The notes below the pieces were generated by a model that was not told where the DNA came from, did no database searches, and saw only the letters and a program-made list of their open reading frames with translations. The translations under genes were made by a program, and so were the position numbers. DNA of 64,000 nucleotides from Candidatus Hinthialibacter antarcticus (GTDB lineage: Bacteria > Hinthialibacterota > Hinthialibacteria > Hinthialibacterales > Hinthialibacteraceae). Numbering within the stretch: the first letter of the stretch is position 1; the number at the start of each line of letters is the position of its first letter. Shown here piece by piece: positions 38,501-46,372 of this stretch. The stretch spans positions 82,065-146,064 of the forward strand of contig JAVCCE010000007.1 of the NCBI GenBank assembly GCA_030765645.1. The letters are read 5' to 3'.

Positions 38501-38883
38501 TCGAGTTGCGGCGGATCAACGCCATTCATTGACCAGAAGCGTTCATCCACGCCCAGCGTCTGTACGCGGTTGACGCGGGCTTTGGTATCGGGTTGGCTGG
38601 CGGAAGCGTTCAAACGTAAAAGCGGCGCAGTTGCGACTCCGTCGAACGAGACTTGAACATCATCAGCGAGCGCAGAACGGAAGAAACGCTCTTGCGCCTG
38701 CATCGCGAAATCAGCCTGACCAATTCGAGACAGCGCCTGTTGGTGCAACGTCTCATTGATAGAAGAACCGACCAGCAGCGAGCCGATCAACACCGCTGCG
38801 CCGATAGCGGCGCCAAGCGCCACGCCGAGTTGCGAACGCCAATAGAATTGAAAACTGCGCCATGCCAGCGTCCAAGCGTTCAC
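35542..38883 (-). CDS. Very large FtsX/MacB-type ABC transporter permease
   Basis: About 1113 residues. Start is a GTG at 38883, overlapping the ATPase stop as GTGA, with GGGAGGC seven bases upstream. Two FtsX-type halves: N-terminal helix (about 15-40), large extracytoplasmic domain, three helices (about 525-650), a second linker with two helices, a second extracytoplasmic domain and three C-terminal helices (about 985-1105), each half containing the VLRxxxxRRxEFALLxAxG-type motif. This duplicated architecture belongs to the LolE/MacB-like ABC3 family that exports lipids or peptides or does envelope mechanotransmission. Substrate unknown; operon context suggests the product of the biosynthetic genes upstream. 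Confidence 0.87.
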   Translation of the reverse strand: MNAWTLAWRSFQFYWRSQLGVALGAAIGAAVLIGSLLVGSSINETLHQQALSRIGQADFAMQAQERFFRSALADDVQVSFDGVATAPLLRLNASASQPDTKARVNRVQTLGVDERFWSMNGVDPPQLDGDDPGVAINQRMAQNLGVSVGDVVLLRIEKPSILSRDAPLSTASDQTIPYRMTVRTVLSDSQMGRFDLRANQIPPHNAFVSLKWLQERAELYDRANMLLVRANENPGVSFEALNLTLQKKYQLADAELEILDLPETGQVEIRSKRIFIDPPVVDAVKKLSNKSLGVLSYLVNILESTSGARAPYSIVTAVGPLHETAQSPQWAPTNSDAVNINQWLADDLSLQPGDSLEMTYFIFGPMRRLIERSSKFAVGSILPMQSPGADKSLMPEFPGLADQDNCRDWDPGFIINLDAIRDKDEAYWDDYGGAPKAVISLQAGQQIWSNRFGALTGIRIPSSEFSADALDAALRGQVNPASFGFFFQPVRETALNASKQAMDFSGLFIGLSFFLIIAALLLTALLFTFAVEQRGRETGVLLAIGLHPKQIRRFYIVEGLFFSILGSLVGLGIAIVYTKAVLWGLSSVWSGAIASAEVQLYIKPGTVIAGLISSWAVSLIAIYFAVRKQAHTPARELLHAGLDAGAISLTSTKRGWIASLIAALCLIGAVALMFGVQTDSSTEAAGVFFGVGSLMLIGGLAAMRVWLLRQANQTSQGQPSMMQFSLRGASRRPGRSLAVGALLACGSFLVIAVGANRQNPLEGADQRNSGTGGFAVYAETAIPLVHDLNQESGLNEYALTREDVPEMKVVAMRVREGDDASCLNLNRAQTPRLMGVDPSQLSGREAFRFAGVFDGVTINAETSPWTLLNHPFDDGAVPAIVDQTSMMWALGKSLGDTLTYIGADGEPFQVRLVAALDRSILQGNVVIAENHFLEKYPLETGYRALLIDAPFEQRADYAQKMNDYLQDMGIEAIDTVERLAMFNSVEQTYLNIFLALGALGLLLGSAGLGVVVLRNVLERRSEFALLRAIGFRESTVRASLIYEHGALLAFGLLIGAVAGFTAAAPSLNASSNSAPIGAVAGTVIALFLFGFFFTALAARIALRGPFLNALRNE

Positions 38884-39575
38884 TGTGACGCCTCCCACGG
38901 CTGCAAACGTCCGTCGCGTAATTCAAGGATGCGCGACATGCGCTGCGCCAACGCCTCGGCGTGCGTGACGACTACCAAAGCAACGCCCTCTTCACGGTTG
39001 AGTTCTAACAATAATTCGGTAAGAGAATTCGCCGACTTGCGGTCAAGCGACCCGGTGGGTTCATCCGCCAGCAGCAATTTGGGTTCGTTGATTAATGCGC
39101 GCACCACTGCCGCGCGCTGGCGTTCGCCGCCGGAAATCTGACCGGGGCGCGCGTTCTTACGCTCGCCGAGTCCAACCCGGTCGAGCAAGCGGTGCGCCCG
39201 CGACTCCGCGTCGGGATGAGGTTGCTTCGACGCAAGCGTCGGCGTGAGAACATTTTCTAAAACGGTCAATTGCGGCAAGAGAAAATGCAATTGAAAAATA
39301 AAGCCGATTTCTTGATTGCGCAGATCGGCAAGTTCGTCGGTATTCAGTTTCGCAAGGTCGCGCGAAGCGATAGTGAGCGTCCCCGATGTGGGGACGTCTA
39401 ACGCGCCAATTAAATTCAGCAGCGTGGTTTTGCCGGAGCCGGACGGCCCAACAATCGCCAGCGACTCGCCCGCATTGATGGTCAGCGAGCAATCGTTCAA
39501 TACAGGACGCGCGTCAGGCCCATCATATTGTTTGGCTACGGCGTCTAAGACGACTAAAGGTTGAGAATCATTCAT
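38880..39575 (-). CDS. LolD/MacB-type ABC transporter ATPase
   Basis: 231 residues. Walker A GPSGSGKTTLL, Q-loop FIFQLHFLL, signature SGGERQRAAVVRAL, Walker B LLLADEPTGSLD and H-loop VTHAEAL are all intact. Powers the adjoining permease. Start overlaps the end of the ligase gene by eight bases (ATGAATGA); stop overlaps the permease start. LolD-like sequence, so lipoprotein release is an alternative role. Confidence 0.93.
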   Translation of the reverse strand: MNDSQPLVVLDAVAKQYDGPDARPVLNDCSLTINAGESLAIVGPSGSGKTTLLNLIGALDVPTSGTLTIASRDLAKLNTDELADLRNQEIGFIFQLHFLLPQLTVLENVLTPTLASKQPHPDAESRAHRLLDRVGLGERKNARPGQISGGERQRAAVVRALINEPKLLLADEPTGSLDRKSANSLTELLLELNREEGVALVVVTHAEALAQRMSRILELRDGRLQPWEASQ

Positions 39576-40860
39576 GAGTTCGTATCCACCGTTTGGCTTT
39601 CATTTCAAATCGCGGCAACGTCCCCGGCGAGACGGTCTCGATGGGGATGCGTAAATGATAGGTTTTATACAGTTCAGTCGACAAGCGGTGCGGCAGCGTT
39701 TCGGGATGGTCGTAGCCCGCCGCCGGTTCCACCAGAATTTTCATTTCTGTCATTGACGCCTTGGCGCAAATTTCTACGCGATACTCCACCGCGTCTCCGC
39801 AACGGCGGATGATTTCGTCAATCGCGCTGGGATACAAATTCACGCCGCGCACAATCACCATATCATCATAACGACCGAGGATGCCGCCGGGAAACGCGGC
39901 TTCCGGGCGTCCGTATTTTTTCTGATTGTCCCATGAAACGCGCACCATGTCGCCTGTTCGATATCGTAGCAGCGGAGACGCGCTGCGTCCCAGCGGGGTC
40001 AATATTAACTCGCCGGTTTCGCCGGACTCGACAGGCTCAAGCGTATCGGGATGCAACACTTCTACCAGGTAGTTTGGTTCTAACGGATGCAAAACGCCGC
40101 GATGTTCGAGCGACTCAAATGTCACGGGGCCGACTTCAGTCATGCCGTGATGATCGAACAATCGCGCGTTCCATTCCGACTCAATGCGCTGACGAACGCT
40201 GGGCGTACTGCCGCCCGGCTCGCCCGCAACGATGATCTTTTTAACGCCGCATCGGGAGATATCCATACGCTCATCGCGTGCGGACTGCGCCAAACGCAGG
40301 GCGTACGTCGGCGTACAACACAATACCGTCGCGTTGTTGGAAAACATGGTTTGGAGACGGCCCACGCTGCTCATGGCGCCGCCGGGGATACACAGGCAGC
40401 CGATTCTTTCAGCCGCGTTAAACGCCGCCCAGAAACCTAAGAAAGGGCCAAAGGAAAAAGCAAAAAAAACGCGGTCGGCTGGCGTAACGCCCACTTCTCG
40501 AAAAATGTTCATCCAGTTTCCCGCGACCCAATCCCAACTCTCCTGGGTATCGAGCCAGCGCATCGGGTAACCGCTGGTACCGCTGGTTTGGCTGTAACGA
40601 ACGTAATTTTCTATCGGTTCACTGAGGTTGGTTCCATAGGGAGGATGATTTTTTTGGTCTTCGACGAGTTCGTGTTTCGTTGTAAACGGCGCATTCGCAT
40701 AAAACTCATCCAGGCTATTTAGAGGAAACTTGAATCCCGCGTCTTGATATTTTTTTGTATAAAACTTATTGGTTGGAATGATTGCTTCCAACAACGCATT
40801 GAGTTTCTTCAATTGCGCCGCCTGGATATCGGCGCGCGTACTCAAACAACCATCATTCAT
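39568..40860 (-). CDS. PaaK-like acyl/aryl-CoA (AMP-forming) ligase
   Basis: 430 residues, usual length of phenylacetate-CoA ligases. AMP-binding P-loop SQTSGTSG (about 90-97), later YRTGDMVRV, GRYDDMVIVRG and NLYPS, C-terminal small domain present. Activates a carboxylic acid as adenylate and then thioester. Substrate unknown; an aromatic acid is plausible because a chorismate-lyase-like protein is in the same operon. Overlaps neighbours by 4 and 8 bases. Confidence 0.88.
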   Translation of the reverse strand: MNDGCLSTRADIQAAQLKKLNALLEAIIPTNKFYTKKYQDAGFKFPLNSLDEFYANAPFTTKHELVEDQKNHPPYGTNLSEPIENYVRYSQTSGTSGYPMRWLDTQESWDWVAGNWMNIFREVGVTPADRVFFAFSFGPFLGFWAAFNAAERIGCLCIPGGAMSSVGRLQTMFSNNATVLCCTPTYALRLAQSARDERMDISRCGVKKIIVAGEPGGSTPSVRQRIESEWNARLFDHHGMTEVGPVTFESLEHRGVLHPLEPNYLVEVLHPDTLEPVESGETGELILTPLGRSASPLLRYRTGDMVRVSWDNQKKYGRPEAAFPGGILGRYDDMVIVRGVNLYPSAIDEIIRRCGDAVEYRVEICAKASMTEMKILVEPAAGYDHPETLPHRLSTELYKTYHLRIPIETVSPGTLPRFEMKAKRWIRTHE

Positions 40861-41429
40861 GAGCGAGGCGTCTCCGCAGGCGGCTGCGCGGGTTGCACGA
40901 TGGCGTGCGCATCGATTGGTTTTTTGGGAGCCGGGTTGGGTTTATATAATGTCACCATCGTGCCGCCGACGGCTGCAAGCGCGATTCCCATGACAAATTG
41001 CCAACGCAACGATATCCACCCGCCTGCGGGCGGATGCAAAGTTAAAGCGACAATGGCGTTCACGATGGGCGCGCCGGCGAAAATAATCGACATAACAACA
41101 GCGGGCGAGCCTTTGGCGCCAAACGCCAATAAGACGCAGAAGGCGCCGATGGCGCCGACGATGCCCGCCAGCAGCGACCAGACCATGCCCTTCATCGGAA
41201 ACGTCCAAGCCGCGCCGTTTATCACAAGAATCAGAAACGGGGCCAAGACAGCCGTCAGGAAATAAGCCAGACCGACGAACAAAAATGCTTTATAGCGTCC
41301 ATTGACCGGATCGGCCATGCCCATTTGCCCGGTGTGTAAAAAGATTCCATACAGCCCCCAACTGGCGACCGTCATTAATGCAAAAATCAGCCAGGTCATT
41401 CCGGCTTGTTGAGATGTAGCATCCGCCAT
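40857..41429 (-). CDS. Half-size DMT (EamA-like) membrane protein
   Basis: 190 residues with about five membrane helices (12-30, 48-70, 82-105, 110-130, 148-165) and a Pro-rich cytoplasmic tail. The opening WLIFALMTVASWGLYGIFLHTGQM is typical of a planctomycete-type single-repeat DMT protein; full DMT exporters have ten helices, so this one must dimerise. Likely moves a small metabolite. Four-base overlap with the ligase gene. Confidence 0.78.
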   Translation of the reverse strand: MADATSQQAGMTWLIFALMTVASWGLYGIFLHTGQMGMADPVNGRYKAFLFVGLAYFLTAVLAPFLILVINGAAWTFPMKGMVWSLLAGIVGAIGAFCVLLAFGAKGSPAVVMSIIFAGAPIVNAIVALTLHPPAGGWISLRWQFVMGIALAAVGGTMVTLYKPNPAPKKPIDAHAIVQPAQPPAETPRS

Positions 41430-41451
41430 GCGAAAACTCCTTCAAGAATAT

Positions 41452-41880
41452 TTATTCCGTAAATACTTCGATCTGGCTGATGAAGCGTTCCGGTAATGGA
41501 ATCGACTTTACCTTGCCGTCTTGAAACGCAACGCATACGACCGTTAATGTTGCGCGGGCGATTTCTTCACGCGGCTCCGGCTCCACACGCTGGAATATGA
41601 AATCATAGGTCACGGTTTTTTCTCGAATCTCTTTCACGCGCAATTGAATCTCGACTAAATCTTCAAACTGCAATGGGCGTGTATAACGGCAGGTTACTTC
41701 GCCGCGCGGCAGCGCAATATAGCGCTCGCCTTCGCGCATGTGAACGGAGTAATCAATCGAACGGTAAAACGCATGTTCGCATGATTCCATAAACACAAAA
41801 TAGCGCGACCAATGAACGATGCCCGCCAAGTCGGTGTCGGAAAATTCGACCCGCCGACGGTGGGTATATTCGCTTACCAT
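41452..41880 (-). CDS. Hotdog-fold acyl-CoA thioesterase (YbgC/4-HBT-like)
   Basis: 142 residues. FSDTDLAGIVHWSRYFVFME contains the catalytic acid D17 (family motif DxDxxGxVxxxxY) and the hotdog helix. Hydrolyses an acyl- or aroyl-CoA. 22 bases after the GT4 gene. In an operon with a CoA ligase it may release or proofread the activated acid. Confidence 0.9.
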   Translation of the reverse strand: MVSEYTHRRRVEFSDTDLAGIVHWSRYFVFMESCEHAFYRSIDYSVHMREGERYIALPRGEVTCRYTRPLQFEDLVEIQLRVKEIREKTVTYDFIFQRVEPEPREEIARATLTVVCVAFQDGKVKSIPLPERFISQIEVFTE

Positions 41881-41901
41881 GATGCAATCTCCATGTTGGA
41901 T

Positions 41902-43197
41902 TTAGTTCGATTTCATGCAAACCGATTCATACGCGGCGGCGACGTCTTTCGCCATCCGTTCAACGGAAAAAAGCGCAAACGCCGATTCACGCGCGATGGC
42001 GCCTAATTTTTTCAGATCATCAGCATTCAACAATAATGATTGTAACGTATTTTTTAACGATGCCGGATCATCCGGGTCGTACAACCGCCCGCCCGGCGCC
42101 GCTTCAAGCAACTCAACAAACCCCGCATGATTGGGCTGTACGACAGGGACGCCCGCCGCCATCGCCTCAATGACGTATAAGCCAAACGCCTCGCCGTACA
42201 TGGCAGGGACAGAAAATATCGTAATCGAATGAAGGAAGTCGATCTTCTCTTCCCGGCTGATGTTGGGCAGAAAGTCTACATCATCGAGTACGCCAGCGGT
42301 TTGTAGTTTCGATTTTTGTTCTGCAACAAAATGTTCATCGCCCGGGGTCATGGTGCCTGCGATGCGTAGTTTCAAATGTTGGAGGTTCTCATTCTGTTTC
42401 AATTCAATAAACGCGTCGATTAACGAATGAAGCCCCTTGTCTTCGCATTGCCGCGCCAGATAGCCAATCACCAGCGGGTCCATCGGCAGCGAAGGTTCGC
42501 GGTAGCCGTCCAGCGAAACGCCGTTGAGAATCATGTGGACTTTATCATCCGGCAGTTGCAAGCGCCCGCGCATGAGTTCGCCATAATAATGGCTCACGGG
42601 AATATAGCCGTCGATGTAGGCTTCGCAGTCGCGCAACGCCTGCCAGCATTGTTCATTAAATGGAGGCCGAAGCGAATCAAGGAACCCGTCTTCGCCTTGC
42701 AAGGTGCAAAACACCGCGCAGCCGACTTCGTTTTTTATCGTCCGCGCAAGCCCGGCTAACAACCCATTGGAAAGGCATATCACATCAGGACGCGGATCTT
42801 CTTTGAGCCATTCAACCAGACGTAGCACTTCTTTTTTTTGATTGCCTTCTTCGCCCTTCAACGTCGAGAGCGTCAGTTCGCCTAAGTCTTCCGCTTTGGT
42901 CATGCCCGCTTTTTTTGAAGCTGCCGTCAAGAGCGACTTGCTATCGAACCAGCGGTCGATCCAGCGCGGCGTGTAGCGAAAAATAGAACTGATCTGTTGC
43001 AGATATACATTCACGCCGCCGAAAAAAATCGGCGCGTCGGCGGCCACGCTTTCGTCTTCAACCATGATGGGCAAATACAGCGGCAGCATGACCGCATCGT
43101 GGCCTTGCGCCCGCAGTGCGCGCACTAGCGCATTGTCGCGAACGCAATTGCCGCAATAGAACGTACCGGTTCCCGGCGTGATTTGGATAATTCTCAT
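41902..43197 (-). CDS. GT4-family glycosyltransferase
   Basis: 431 residues. GT-B fold: N-terminal GTGTFYCGNCVRDNALVRAL, C-terminal domain with IGYLARQCEDKGLHSLIDAF and the E-x7-E donor motif in YGEAFGLYVIEAMAAGVPVV. Transfers a sugar from an NDP-sugar to an unknown acceptor. Overlaps the flavoprotein gene by four bases. In this operon it may glycosylate the small-molecule product (inference). Confidence 0.92.
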   Translation of the reverse strand: MRIIQITPGTGTFYCGNCVRDNALVRALRAQGHDAVMLPLYLPIMVEDESVAADAPIFFGGVNVYLQQISSIFRYTPRWIDRWFDSKSLLTAASKKAGMTKAEDLGELTLSTLKGEEGNQKKEVLRLVEWLKEDPRPDVICLSNGLLAGLARTIKNEVGCAVFCTLQGEDGFLDSLRPPFNEQCWQALRDCEAYIDGYIPVSHYYGELMRGRLQLPDDKVHMILNGVSLDGYREPSLPMDPLVIGYLARQCEDKGLHSLIDAFIELKQNENLQHLKLRIAGTMTPGDEHFVAEQKSKLQTAGVLDDVDFLPNISREEKIDFLHSITIFSVPAMYGEAFGLYVIEAMAAGVPVVQPNHAGFVELLEAAPGGRLYDPDDPASLKNTLQSLLLNADDLKKLGAIARESAFALFSVERMAKDVAAAYESVCMKSN

Positions 43198-44456
43198 GTC
43201 GTCGCTGCAATCAACGGCCGCCCATGCGGCAGCGGTTTGGGCAATTCGACAAATTCAGATACAGCAGAAAATAACGGGTCAAAATCTTTTTCCAGATGCC
43301 CAATCAGGCAATCCGTCAAATCGCCGCGCAGATTTGGATATTTCATTAAGAAATCCTTAAAACGGAAATCTTGATCGTAGAACGCGTACACCAGTTTGCG
43401 CATTGCTTCGATCATAACGATGAGTTTCTCGCCATATTCTGCGAATTGTTCAGCGGAAACGTCATTGCGTTCGAGCGCTTTGTGAATGGCTTCGCCCGCA
43501 AGTTCGCCGCTGAGCAACGCTAACAAAACGCCAGATGAAAACACCGGGTCTAAAAACGCAAACGCGTCGCCGGTTAAGACCAAGCCATCCGATGCGCAAT
43601 ATTCGGAACGATAGGAATATTCACCCGTCGCCCAATAGTCAGTGCAGCGCTCGCCAACAGACAGGTGGTCTTCGATCCAGGGATTGCTTTTGATTTCCCG
43701 TTGAAAAATCGTATCCAAGTCGCGACTGTCGCGGTAAAGATATTCACGCTCGGCGACCAGACCCACACTGACAATATCGTCAGGCAAGGGGATATACCAG
43801 AACCAGCCGTTGTCAGGGATATACGCAACTGTGGTCGCGCCTTCGTCTTTGCCTTCGTCGCGCTTGGCGCCTTTATATCGGGTCCAGATAGACGTTTTGT
43901 TAAGTTTCGGGTCCATTTTGCGCCAGCGGTTTCGCGCAATGGCCAACGAGTTTCGGCCGCTGGCGTCGATGGTAAACGGCGCCCGCAGTTCTTTACGGTT
44001 TTTCTCTTCGTCTTCAATCACCACGCCGACGGTCGCGCCGTTTTCAACAATGAAATCTTTCACCGCCACGCCGTCTTGAACCTGGGCGCCCTGTTCACGC
44101 GCATGGTCAATCATCAATTGGTCGAATTGATCGCGCGGCACCTGCCAGGTACGCGACGCTTCATGTTCCATGTGTTGTTCAAAGTAAAACGGCGCAGAGA
44201 GTTTGCCCATCGGATTGACAAACTGGACGCTGTACTTATTTGTATAACCAGCCTGCTTGATCTTGTCCAACACGCCCAGCCGCTCCAATGGAAAATAGCA
44301 ATACGGCAACAACGACTCGCCAATGTGATAGCGTGGAAATTTTTCTTTTTCCAATACCATCACGCGACGACCGCTTTTCGCTAAAACCGCAGCTGCGGAG
44401 GCTCCCGCAGGCCCGGCGCCGATTATCAGCGCGTCAAAATCATTTGTAGATGTCAC
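43194..44456 (-). CDS. Flavin-dependent halogenase-like monooxygenase
   Basis: 420 residues. Start is GTG at 44456, overlapping the upstream stop as GTGA. FAD-binding GAGPAGAS (13-20), GESLLP, K74 in YTNKYS (matching the position of the catalytic lysine of CmlS/PltA-type halogenases), W218-F-W220-Y-I-P223 (the halogenase WxWxIP signature) and GDAFAFLDPVFSSG. Halogenases make HOCl at FAD and relay it by the lysine; non-halogenating homologues with these motifs also exist (geranylgeranyl-reductase-like), so halogenation is likely but not proven. No dedicated flavin reductase nearby. Confidence 0.82.
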   Translation of the reverse strand: MTSTNDFDALIIGAGPAGASAAAVLAKSGRRVMVLEKEKFPRYHIGESLLPYCYFPLERLGVLDKIKQAGYTNKYSVQFVNPMGKLSAPFYFEQHMEHEASRTWQVPRDQFDQLMIDHAREQGAQVQDGVAVKDFIVENGATVGVVIEDEEKNRKELRAPFTIDASGRNSLAIARNRWRKMDPKLNKTSIWTRYKGAKRDEGKDEGATTVAYIPDNGWFWYIPLPDDIVSVGLVAEREYLYRDSRDLDTIFQREIKSNPWIEDHLSVGERCTDYWATGEYSYRSEYCASDGLVLTGDAFAFLDPVFSSGVLLALLSGELAGEAIHKALERNDVSAEQFAEYGEKLIVMIEAMRKLVYAFYDQDFRFKDFLMKYPNLRGDLTDCLIGHLEKDFDPLFSAVSEFVELPKPLPHGRPLIAATT

Positions 44457-45031
44457 AGAGTTTCTCCTACTCGATCATCGCCCGGCGGTAAAATCTCGAT
44501 CACGTGCGCGATTGGTTCACCGCTGCTCATGCTCAACGTGTTGCAGCGTCCATAGAGTTCCGGCCCAGGCGAAATATTAAAAATGCGCTGCATGAGCCCG
44601 TCCGCTTTCATACGGAAATAGGCGCTGGGTTCACTATGATATTGGACGGCGAACTGGTTCAGAATTCCGCCGAACGGCAAACGGCCTTCTTCGACCAACA
44701 AGCGTGGAATTTCATCCAATTTCGTTAAATCAATTTGGATGGCGCCAAACTCAACCGGCTCGTTATCGTCATCCAGTTCTAACACCACAAGACGGGTCAG
44801 AATGTCTCCTTCAACCGCCTGATTGAGAACGCGGAGATGAATGTCATCTTCATAAAACGTTTGCAGCGTATTGGTCATATCGCTGTCATGCACCAACAGC
44901 ATCCGTTCCGGTTCCGGCATTTCAAGCGGCGTCACCGGCTCCATCAAACGCACGGTGTACCCATGGCGTTGATACACCATCGGAAAGGGCAAAAACGGTT
45001 CTTTGATTTCAGGCAGCAATGCGGTAACCAT
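44453..45031 (-). CDS. Chorismate-lyase-like (UbiC/DUF98 fold) protein
   Basis: 192 residues. The pattern LLVHDSDMTNTLQTFY, VEFGAIQIDLTKL, GILNQFAVQYHSEPSAYF resembles the UbiC-like/UTRA fold family that includes chorismate lyase and 4-hydroxybenzoate-forming enzymes. Catalytic arginine and glutamate of UbiC cannot be confirmed here, so this is a fold-level call. Would provide 4-hydroxybenzoate if active. 11 bases after the radical SAM gene. Confidence 0.6.
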   Translation of the reverse strand: MVTALLPEIKEPFLPFPMVYQRHGYTVRLMEPVTPLEMPEPERMLLVHDSDMTNTLQTFYEDDIHLRVLNQAVEGDILTRLVVLELDDDNEPVEFGAIQIDLTKLDEIPRLLVEEGRLPFGGILNQFAVQYHSEPSAYFRMKADGLMQRIFNISPGPELYGRCNTLSMSSGEPIAHVIEILPPGDDRVGETL

Positions 45032-45042
45032 AGCGTTTAAAT

Positions 45043-46359
45043 TTAAGTGTATCGGACTTCTTGATGTTCAGGCAAAAAGTATTTTTTCAATCCTTCATCA
45101 ATACGCAACAATCCGTCGCGGGTGAGATGGATCGCCTCGTCGTCGTAATCCAAAACGCCGTCGTTTTTCAGTTCCTGCAAAGGCCCAGCGAATCGCTCAA
45201 ACACATCAACGTCGAATTTCTCTTGAAAATACGCGCGGGGCACGCGGCCTAATTTATGCTGAAGAGCGAATTCACGAATCAAGCGTTCGTCGTCAGTTAA
45301 CGGTTTGGCGCGATTGATGGGCAATTCGCCCGCTTCGACTTTTTCGAGATAAGGACCCATGTCTTTTTCGTTTTGCGCATGGACGCCGCCGTAATGCCCA
45401 AACGACGACACGCCTAACCCCAGCATGTCGGCGCCGCTCCATAACATGTCGCGGTAGATGAATTTGGTTGATTCAGGGTTCTTGACTGCGGTGTAAGCGC
45501 TGGTGACGGTGTAGCCCGCTTCTTCAAAAATCGCAAACGCTTCTTTGACCCAGCGGCGCTTGGTTTGCCAGTCGGCGACGGGAGCGATCTCGGTTCCCTT
45601 CTCTTTCATCATGTCGCGGTAGATGGTGGTGTTGAATGGAATTTCCATTTGATAAACCGTCAGGCTGTCAGGCTGCATGGCGAGCGCCTTGCGGACAGCG
45701 TCCAGCCACTTTTCATCCGTCTCGCCCAACATGCCCGCGATCAGGTCAATGTTAATCTGCGGAAACTCAATCGAACGCGCAAAATCATAGGCGCGGCCAA
45801 TTTCACCGGAGCGATGGGCGCGATTGTTGAGTTCTAAAACCTGGTCGTCAAAATGTTCGACGCCCAGGCTTAAGCGCGTCACGCCGATGCTACGAATCGC
45901 TTCCAGTTTGGCTTCGGTCAAGGTGCCCGGTTCGCATTCAAAGGTGATTTCTTCGGCGGCGTCCCAGGGCAATTTTTTCTGCATGGTTTCGACCAGGCCG
46001 GTCAATTGATGCGGCGACAAAAATGAAGGCGTACCGCCGCCGAAATAGATGTACTTCGGTTTGCGCCCGCCAATGATGGGCTTGTCGGCGTAGAGTTCAA
46101 ATTCACGGGTGAGGGCGTCGAGATAACGTCGAATTTCAGACGAGTTTTTATCGGTATACACGCGGAAATAACAAAAGTGGCAGCGCTTGCGGCAAAAGGG
46201 GATATGCAAATAGATACCCAGGTTCGCCTCAGGATGCGGCTGGCGCTCAATCGACTCAAACGCCGATGACACATAGTCCGGCTTCCAAACCGAAAACGGC
46301 GGATAGTTGGAAACAAAATAACTACCAGCCGTGGTCTTTTTTTCTGATTGCGTACTCAT
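45043..46359 (-). CDS. HemN/HemW-like radical SAM protein
   Basis: 438 residues; GGAGCG before the ATG. HIPFCRKRCHFCYFRVY gives C56-xxx-C60-xx-C63 with F65 in place of the fourth cysteine of HemN, as in HemW and class C radical SAM methyltransferases. FGGGTPSFLS and a C-terminal HemN domain are present. Coproporphyrinogen oxidase activity is therefore unlikely; heme chaperone or, given the operon, SAM-dependent methyl/cyclopropane chemistry on a natural product is more likely (inference). First gene of the ten-gene run. Confidence 0.82.
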   Translation of the reverse strand: MSTQSEKKTTAGSYFVSNYPPFSVWKPDYVSSAFESIERQPHPEANLGIYLHIPFCRKRCHFCYFRVYTDKNSSEIRRYLDALTREFELYADKPIIGGRKPKYIYFGGGTPSFLSPHQLTGLVETMQKKLPWDAAEEITFECEPGTLTEAKLEAIRSIGVTRLSLGVEHFDDQVLELNNRAHRSGEIGRAYDFARSIEFPQINIDLIAGMLGETDEKWLDAVRKALAMQPDSLTVYQMEIPFNTTIYRDMMKEKGTEIAPVADWQTKRRWVKEAFAIFEEAGYTVTSAYTAVKNPESTKFIYRDMLWSGADMLGLGVSSFGHYGGVHAQNEKDMGPYLEKVEAGELPINRAKPLTDDERLIREFALQHKLGRVPRAYFQEKFDVDVFERFAGPLQELKNDGVLDYDDEAIHLTRDGLLRIDEGLKKYFLPEHQEVRYT

Positions 46360-46372
46360 TCAACGCTCCTCA

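Noticed and set aside
38880..39575. Calling the ABC pair LolCDE
   Set aside because: The permease is one double-length chain and the pair sits in a biosynthetic-like operon; lipoprotein release is possible but unsupported.
45043..46359. Naming the radical SAM gene hemN
   Set aside because: Fourth cysteine of the HemN motif is Phe, so the oxidase assignment is unsafe.
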